64,000 bases of DNA. Origin: Chitinophagaceae bacterium (GTDB lineage: Bacteria > Bacteroidota > Bacteroidia > Chitinophagales > Chitinophagaceae). This document shows positions 58,914-64,000 of this stretch, piece after piece (the stretch's first letter is position 1; each line of letters begins with the position of its first letter). The notes under the pieces are model-generated. The model saw only the letters and a program-made list of their open reading frames with translations, was not told the DNA's origin and did no database searches. The translations under genes were made by a program, and so were the position numbers. Where the stretch lies: positions 1 through 64,000 of the forward strand of contig JANWIJ010000042.1 of the NCBI GenBank assembly GCA_025449935.1, given 5' to 3'.

Positions 58914-61361
58914 TTATTTGTCGGGGAAATATTTTTTCAGCAGGGCTTTAAATGCCGGCATGTTCCGTACAGGTTCCAGGTCCGCATCATACTTCAGGGT
59001 AAAATAATTTCCGTATCCCAGTTTCAACGCTTTTTCAAGACTTTCCAGGGCAGCATTGTTATCCTGTGCCATGGCTTTATAACAAGCATGATGATACCAG
59101 GTCAGCGCTTCATGCTGTTTGTAATTGAAAAGAAGATCCAGGAGAAAATTGGTGTTTTCTGTATTGACCAGCATACCCGGTGTGCGGAGGTAGGCATAAA
59201 ATATCGACAGGTAGGAGAGATACTGCATATTGAATGTATGCGACTTGCTTTTAAATTCAGCAATTTCCTTTTCATCCGTAGCGGTGTAGGTTTTTCCAAA
59301 ATACAGCTGCAGGTTCGTCACAAAACCTTCGGTAAACGTGGGTGCATACTGGACGGTTTTAATAAACCGGGCCATGGCATCCTTCACACTGTCTTCCCTT
59401 AATTCTACTGTCGCCAGGTTGAAATTGGCAAAGGGTTCAGTGCTGTCTGCAGCCAGTACCAGCCGGAAATATTTTTTGGCTGAATCAGGCTGGTTGTTCA
59501 CGAAATAGATATGACCGATATTATTATCGCAGATACTGCAGATGCCGCTATTATTCTTTTTGGCCAGGTTGTAATAATGGATGGCACTGTCGAGGTTATT
59601 ATTTTTTGAATAATAAATGCCTTTAAAGAAATAACCGTTTGATTTATCCTGGGGAGAATTAATCAGTTCATCAATGATGGCGAGGGCTTTGGAAGTTTTA
59701 TCGTTAAACATGTAAGCATTGGACAGTTGAATTTTTAAATCCGTTACGGCCGGGTATTCTTTTACCAGTCCCTCGTAAATACTTTCCGCCTTGTCAAACC
59801 GTTTCAGGTTTACATAGATGGCCCCGAGCGTATATTTTGCATAATAATCATTGGGGCGCAGGTCCAGGTATTTCTGGAACACTTTATTGGCCTTGTCAAA
59901 CTCGTACACAAAATTGTAGTTGACCCCGAGTGCCGACAGGGTATAGGCGGCATTGGGTTCCAGTTTTTCTGATTGCTCAAGCAGGTCGATGGATTTTAAT
60001 ACGGTGGGTTTATAACCAATATTGTATTCCGTTTCAGACAATGCCCAGGTAAGCGCCATCGCATCCATGAATAATTTGCGGGCTTTGAGATTGGTGAACA
60101 TGTAGTGCTGTTCTCCCAGCAGTTTGAGGCAGCTGTCCAGTTCAGCGGCGGCATAATAGCATTCGTCACGGGTAGAATAACTTGTTTCTCCCTTCAATAA
60201 TGGGCTCACGATGCCATTGAACCGTTCATTCAGCGCTGCCGCGAGGTTCCTTCGCATAACGGGTGTAAGCGGGTTGTCGGCATACCTTTTTACAAACAGT
60301 TTATAATCCCGGAGTGCATTGGTGTCGGTTGGCCAGATAAGCTTCCTGGCTTCCACATTGTCTTTAAAGGACGCGTATATCTTTTTTCCCGGTTCATCCA
60401 GCGAGTCTGTGTATTTTTCTTCATTGCCCTTTGTGTTGGCTACTGCCAGCATGGGATAGTTCTCTGCTTTTTGTTTTTTTAATGCCGCCAATACGGCCGG
60501 GTTCACCGAAGCAATTGCTTTGCTCAGGTCGCCACTGATCAGCGGGATTTGCTTGCCTTCGCTGTATTTTGCCACATTGGACTGGATATAACTCTGCAAT
60601 TCAAACATGCTGACGATGCCGTTATTATCCATATCGGCCAGTCCTTTTATTCCTTCTTCCAGTTGCAACGAGAATAAACCCCGGCCACCGCCCCATTCCG
60701 CACTTTCAAGTGATAACTGGTTGGGCTGGCAGGAAAGTATCTTATATTCTTTGCCCCAGGCGGAGGCAAGGGCAGAAGCCGTCTGCTGAACACCTTCCAC
60801 GCCACCTTTCAGGTTACCGGAGTGGCAGGCATCCACGATAAATATCATCTCAATTCCCTTTTGGGCCAGTGGCGACAGGTAGCGTTTCAGATCCAGAATT
60901 TCGAGCACATCATCGTTCATGCCGAAATAATTTCCATTGGGGCTGTTGTACAGCAATAAAAGACCGTTTTCGATTTGCGTCAGGTCTTCCATATCACCAT
61001 GTCCCGCGAAAAAGAAGTAGATCCGGTCCCCGGGTTTGGCTTTCCTGGCGAGCACCGAGATGGCGTCGCCGACATTGGTGCGGGTGGCATGCTCATTTAA
61101 AAATGTTTCAATACTGGTCGCAGGAATTTTACCGCCTGCTTCGCTCAGTAAAAAACGTTCAAATGCCTGCGCATCCTTATCAGCATATTGGAGATCAGGC
61201 ACTACTTTATAATTGCTGATCCCGACGATGATCGCATAGGTATTTCCTGTTACCACCGAAGAATCCTGCTTTTTTTTCAGCCCGCGCTCATCCGGTTGGG
61301 CAGCAAGCTGCAGGGTGATACCCGCAAATAACAGTAATATGCAAAAACTTCGTAATGCCAC
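58914..61361 (-). CDS. Exported caspase-family protein with TPR repeats
   Basis: Signal peptide; TYAIIVGISNYKVVPDLQYADKDAQAF; IYFFFAGHGDMED (His); MIFIVDACHSGNLKGG (Cys); TPR-like repeats (NPYDYYAKYTLGAIYVNLKRFDKAESIYEGLVK-type region). Confidence 0.9.
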   Translation of the reverse strand: MALRSFCILLLFAGITLQLAAQPDERGLKKKQDSSVVTGNTYAIIVGISNYKVVPDLQYADKDAQAFERFLLSEAGGKIPATSIETFLNEHATRTNVGDAISVLARKAKPGDRIYFFFAGHGDMEDLTQIENGLLLLYNSPNGNYFGMNDDVLEILDLKRYLSPLAQKGIEMIFIVDACHSGNLKGGVEGVQQTASALASAWGKEYKILSCQPNQLSLESAEWGGGRGLFSLQLEEGIKGLADMDNNGIVSMFELQSYIQSNVAKYSEGKQIPLISGDLSKAIASVNPAVLAALKKQKAENYPMLAVANTKGNEEKYTDSLDEPGKKIYASFKDNVEARKLIWPTDTNALRDYKLFVKRYADNPLTPVMRRNLAAALNERFNGIVSPLLKGETSYSTRDECYYAAAELDSCLKLLGEQHYMFTNLKARKLFMDAMALTWALSETEYNIGYKPTVLKSIDLLEQSEKLEPNAAYTLSALGVNYNFVYEFDKANKVFQKYLDLRPNDYYAKYTLGAIYVNLKRFDKAESIYEGLVKEYPAVTDLKIQLSNAYMFNDKTSKALAIIDELINSPQDKSNGYFFKGIYYSKNNNLDSAIHYYNLAKKNNSGICSICDNNIGHIYFVNNQPDSAKKYFRLVLAADSTEPFANFNLATVELREDSVKDAMARFIKTVQYAPTFTEGFVTNLQLYFGKTYTATDEKEIAEFKSKSHTFNMQYLSYLSIFYAYLRTPGMLVNTENTNFLLDLLFNYKQHEALTWYHHACYKAMAQDNNAALESLEKALKLGYGNYFTLKYDADLEPVRNMPAFKALLKKYFPDK

Positions 61362-61482
61362 TTGCCGGAATATTCTTTTGAGAATTAATTTTAAAGGTAA
61401 TAAAGTTTGATTATGAACAACTACCCGCCGGAGGGTATTAAAAACTGCCGTTATAGTTATATCTTTTCAGCAAATCGCGAGC

Positions 61483-63717
61483 ATGCCCGGCCTGCAAAAA
61501 ATAATAATTACCTGTTTATCAGTTTTTGGCTTGCTGTACGGTCCCCGTTCATTCGCTTATACGGGTATAAATGCCGGGACCACAATAGTCCTGGAGCACA
61601 GCCAGTATCCTCCAGCCATAAAAAAATATAATGCAAGTGAAGCATATGTGCTCTATTGGGGTACCGGGTTTGGTGCAAAACAGTTACAGGGGACTATTCT
61701 TCGCAAGGATACCATCATCAATTATAAAAAATTCACGGAATCATTTCCCAATGGGACCGGTTTCCGGCTGGTTTATTCAACGGGAGATAATATTGACAGT
61801 GTTTATCAGCTGGATGCAAAATCCAGGATCACAGCTAAAGCCTATAACCTGGGCAACGGGAAGCTCCATATACTGGCTTTTGATACCCTGATGAAAAAAG
61901 TGGATGAGTTTATCTACAATTATGCTGAAAAAATTGCAGCTATGGCCAACACCCGCGGTAAATCAGCCGGCGGGGAAGGCAGGTCCCTTGAATTGCTGCT
62001 AAGGCAATACGAGATTTACGATTCTTATGACAGGAATAATTATGCCCTGGCTTCTGTGTGGATACTTTCCATTGGTATTGACGACTACGGCCCGGAGCAA
62101 TACGCCACCTGTAAATCCGATGCCCGGTCCTATGCTGAATTTTTCCGGAAACAATATACCCTTGGGCAGAACGCTGACCTTCATGCTTCATTAGTTCATG
62201 AATATGTGTTGCTCGATCAAAATGCTACCCGTGAAGCGATCCTGGATGCGTTGAAAGACATCGCCAGGAAATCTTCGTTGAACGATTATTTTATTTTTAA
62301 TTTCAGTGGGTGCAGCAATGTTCTCAAAAATGACCCGGTAAACAGTGGTACCCACTTTTTCCCTTATGACGTGATTGTTGTCAGCCAGGCTTCAAGCGGG
62401 GCGGGACTTAAGAACAGGGATAGCAGGGATACTTCCGATCCTTATAAGAAAACAATTTCACTAAAAATACTCCAGGAGCATATACAGGCAATTCCCGCCA
62501 ATAACCAGTTGTTTATTTCCGAAGCAGGGCCTTCCGGGAAATTTAAGACGGAGTTTATACGGACCCTGATGCAAAACTCCCCGGAGGTGGCCAGCATCCT
62601 GAACAAGAACAGGATTATCATCGTTCCTAATGGATTTGGCTACGATGGGGTAAGCTGCCTGGGAACTTTCATCGCAAAAGGACCTATCAATTATTATATA
62701 ACCTCCCTGGATTCAGCGAATATCTATGATCTTTTTAAAGAGGAGTCCCGGGCCAGCCCAATCGCTTTTAAGATAAAAAATAAGGCCTGGAACTGCCGGT
62801 CATTTAAAGAGGAGTATTTCGATATTTTTTTCGAAAGAAAATTCCTGAAGGAATACCAGGAAATTTTCGTGGACAGTGAAGGTCAATCCCGGGGACTGAA
62901 GCCCAAAGCAAAGGAACTGAGGGAAGTGGCTAATATATCGGGTAAACAATATGCCCTGGTGGTGGGCACGGATAATTATAAAGGAACGGGTTGGAAAAAA
63001 CTACCCAATGCGATCAATGATGCAAGAGCCGTTCGCGATGAACTGGAGCGGGGTTATGGTTTCGAGGTTCAGTTACTCGAGGACAAACCGCTGGATACGA
63101 TCTATAGAGCGATCGGGGAGTACTACCGTATTTTGCAACCCGGCGATCAGTTTATCCTCTATTTTGCAGGTCATGGAGATATGGAAACCGAGTTCATGGA
63201 TGATGGGTTTATTGTCTGCACCGATTCAAAGTCCCGGGATGATGACCCTACCCGGAATACTTATATACAATATATCAAGCTGCAAAAAATGATTAACAAG
63301 ATACCCGCGCGGCAGATACTTGTAATGCTGGATGTTTGTCATGGCGGTGTTTTCAACCAAAAAAGAAGCGATCCTGTCAGGACCTTGTCCAACAGGAATG
63401 TCCGACAGTTCCTCGCAGATCAGTCGCAATACACCTGCCGGAAATTTTTATCCTCGGTAGGGACCGACGAAGCTTTTGATGGCAAGCCGGGAGAACATTC
63501 GCCCTTTGCCAACCTGTTATTGCAGGTATTGAGAGCCAGGGGAAACACTTCCAACGGCATTGTGACGCTATCGCATATTTTTTCGGTGCTCCAGACAGCC
63601 AGTATGAATGAAACAGCAACGCTGAAAATTTCTCCGCAAAAAGATGGGTTTGGGAAAGATAACCCGGAGAGTGATTTTATACTGATACCTGTACAAAACA
63701 CTGGGGATAAACAATAA
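61483..63717 (+). CDS. Exported tandem caspase-family protein: degenerate N-terminal plus intact C-terminal caspase domain
   Basis: N-terminal domain WILSIGIDDYGPEQYATCKSDARSYAEFF...FIFNFSGCSNV; C-terminal domain YALVVGTDNYKGTGWKKLPNAINDARAVRDEL...FILYFAGHGDME...VMLDVCHGGVF. Confidence 0.88.
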   Translation: MPGLQKIIITCLSVFGLLYGPRSFAYTGINAGTTIVLEHSQYPPAIKKYNASEAYVLYWGTGFGAKQLQGTILRKDTIINYKKFTESFPNGTGFRLVYSTGDNIDSVYQLDAKSRITAKAYNLGNGKLHILAFDTLMKKVDEFIYNYAEKIAAMANTRGKSAGGEGRSLELLLRQYEIYDSYDRNNYALASVWILSIGIDDYGPEQYATCKSDARSYAEFFRKQYTLGQNADLHASLVHEYVLLDQNATREAILDALKDIARKSSLNDYFIFNFSGCSNVLKNDPVNSGTHFFPYDVIVVSQASSGAGLKNRDSRDTSDPYKKTISLKILQEHIQAIPANNQLFISEAGPSGKFKTEFIRTLMQNSPEVASILNKNRIIIVPNGFGYDGVSCLGTFIAKGPINYYITSLDSANIYDLFKEESRASPIAFKIKNKAWNCRSFKEEYFDIFFERKFLKEYQEIFVDSEGQSRGLKPKAKELREVANISGKQYALVVGTDNYKGTGWKKLPNAINDARAVRDELERGYGFEVQLLEDKPLDTIYRAIGEYYRILQPGDQFILYFAGHGDMETEFMDDGFIVCTDSKSRDDDPTRNTYIQYIKLQKMINKIPARQILVMLDVCHGGVFNQKRSDPVRTLSNRNVRQFLADQSQYTCRKFLSSVGTDEAFDGKPGEHSPFANLLLQVLRARGNTSNGIVTLSHIFSVLQTASMNETATLKISPQKDGFGKDNPESDFILIPVQNTGDKQ

Positions 63718-63812
63718 GTACCGGGAAAAAATACCAAATTCCGGGTATTGGAAACAGGTTTCCATGGGGGTATCTTTTCGAAAATTTTCAGCGCATGAAT
63801 ACCCGATAAAAA

Positions 63813-63865
63813 ATAACCCCGGCGTACTCCAAATGGAGTATAGGCGGGATGTAGTAACCGACATA
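63813..63865. repeat. Palindrome-containing element resembling Bacteroidota interspersed repeats
   Basis: TACTCC-AAAT-GGAGTA palindrome (63825-63840) followed by TAGGCGGGATGTAGTAACC. Confidence 0.4.
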
Positions 63866-63965
63866 GATTTACGGGAATTTCAAAAATTCACTAAAAAAAG
63901 CTACCATTATCATAGCAAAGAAGTTTTAATCAAACATCCATTTTAACACGTTAAATCGAACAATT

Positions 63966-64000
63966 ATGAAGAGAATTAAAATGCTATTATCAGCTTCCCT
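63966..64000 (+). CDS. Start of a further putative secreted protein (truncated by window end)
   Basis: ATGAAGAGAATTAAAATGCTATTATCAGCTTCC (MKRIKMLLSAS) resembles the signal-peptide start of the 58434 protein (MNKIKMLFFF). Confidence 0.4.
   Translation, partial: MKRIKMLLSAS

Noticed and set aside
63764-63946. 60-aa plus-strand ORF
   Set aside because: Spans the palindromic repeat element; no supporting coding features.
1-64000. Search by eye for CRISPR arrays, tRNA/rRNA genes, transposases and integrases
   Set aside because: None recognised; weak or divergent examples cannot be excluded without tRNAscan-SE/CRISPR-finder/ISfinder.

Overview
The window looks like chromosomal DNA from a Bacteroidota bacterium, probably Chitinophagaceae-like (inferred from gene content and protein style; not tested). 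Left to right: (1) a HAD phosphatase, an NhaD-type antiporter and a ClC-CBS channel; (2) a mutagenic DNA repair module: a short DnaE-type polymerase and a DinB polymerase, with a convergent SRAP/YedK-type gene, preceded by two palindromic 15-bp sites; (3) a ~26 kb polysaccharide locus (sugar transferase, many GT2/GT4 enzymes, a GT10 fucosyltransferase, Wzx flippase, two Wzy/ligase-like proteins, an ABC exporter). Embedded in it is an unusual block of three radical SAM enzymes, three methyltransferases, an amidohydrolase and a nucleotidyltransferase; (4) a SAM-I riboswitch with a terminator ahead of a metB-like/homoserine dehydrogenase operon; (5) housekeeping and miscellaneous genes (uvrA, rarA, M28 peptidase, PhyH oxygenase and others); (6) from about 49.6 kb to the window end, a cluster of four exported caspase-family proteins with different accessory modules (DUF4384-like; beta-propeller-like plus ankyrin; TPR; pseudo-caspase plus caspase tandem). 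These are interleaved with a periplasmic-type thioredoxin and small secreted Cys/Tyr-rich proteins. This last region is my best candidate for an undescribed system. The two small proteins share an ES..RG..C junction that could be an Arg-directed processing site, and two of the four caspases carry an EF-hand-like loop after the catalytic region. No rRNA, tRNA, CRISPR array or transposase was recognised. All calls come from reading the sequence and ORF track; no searches were run.
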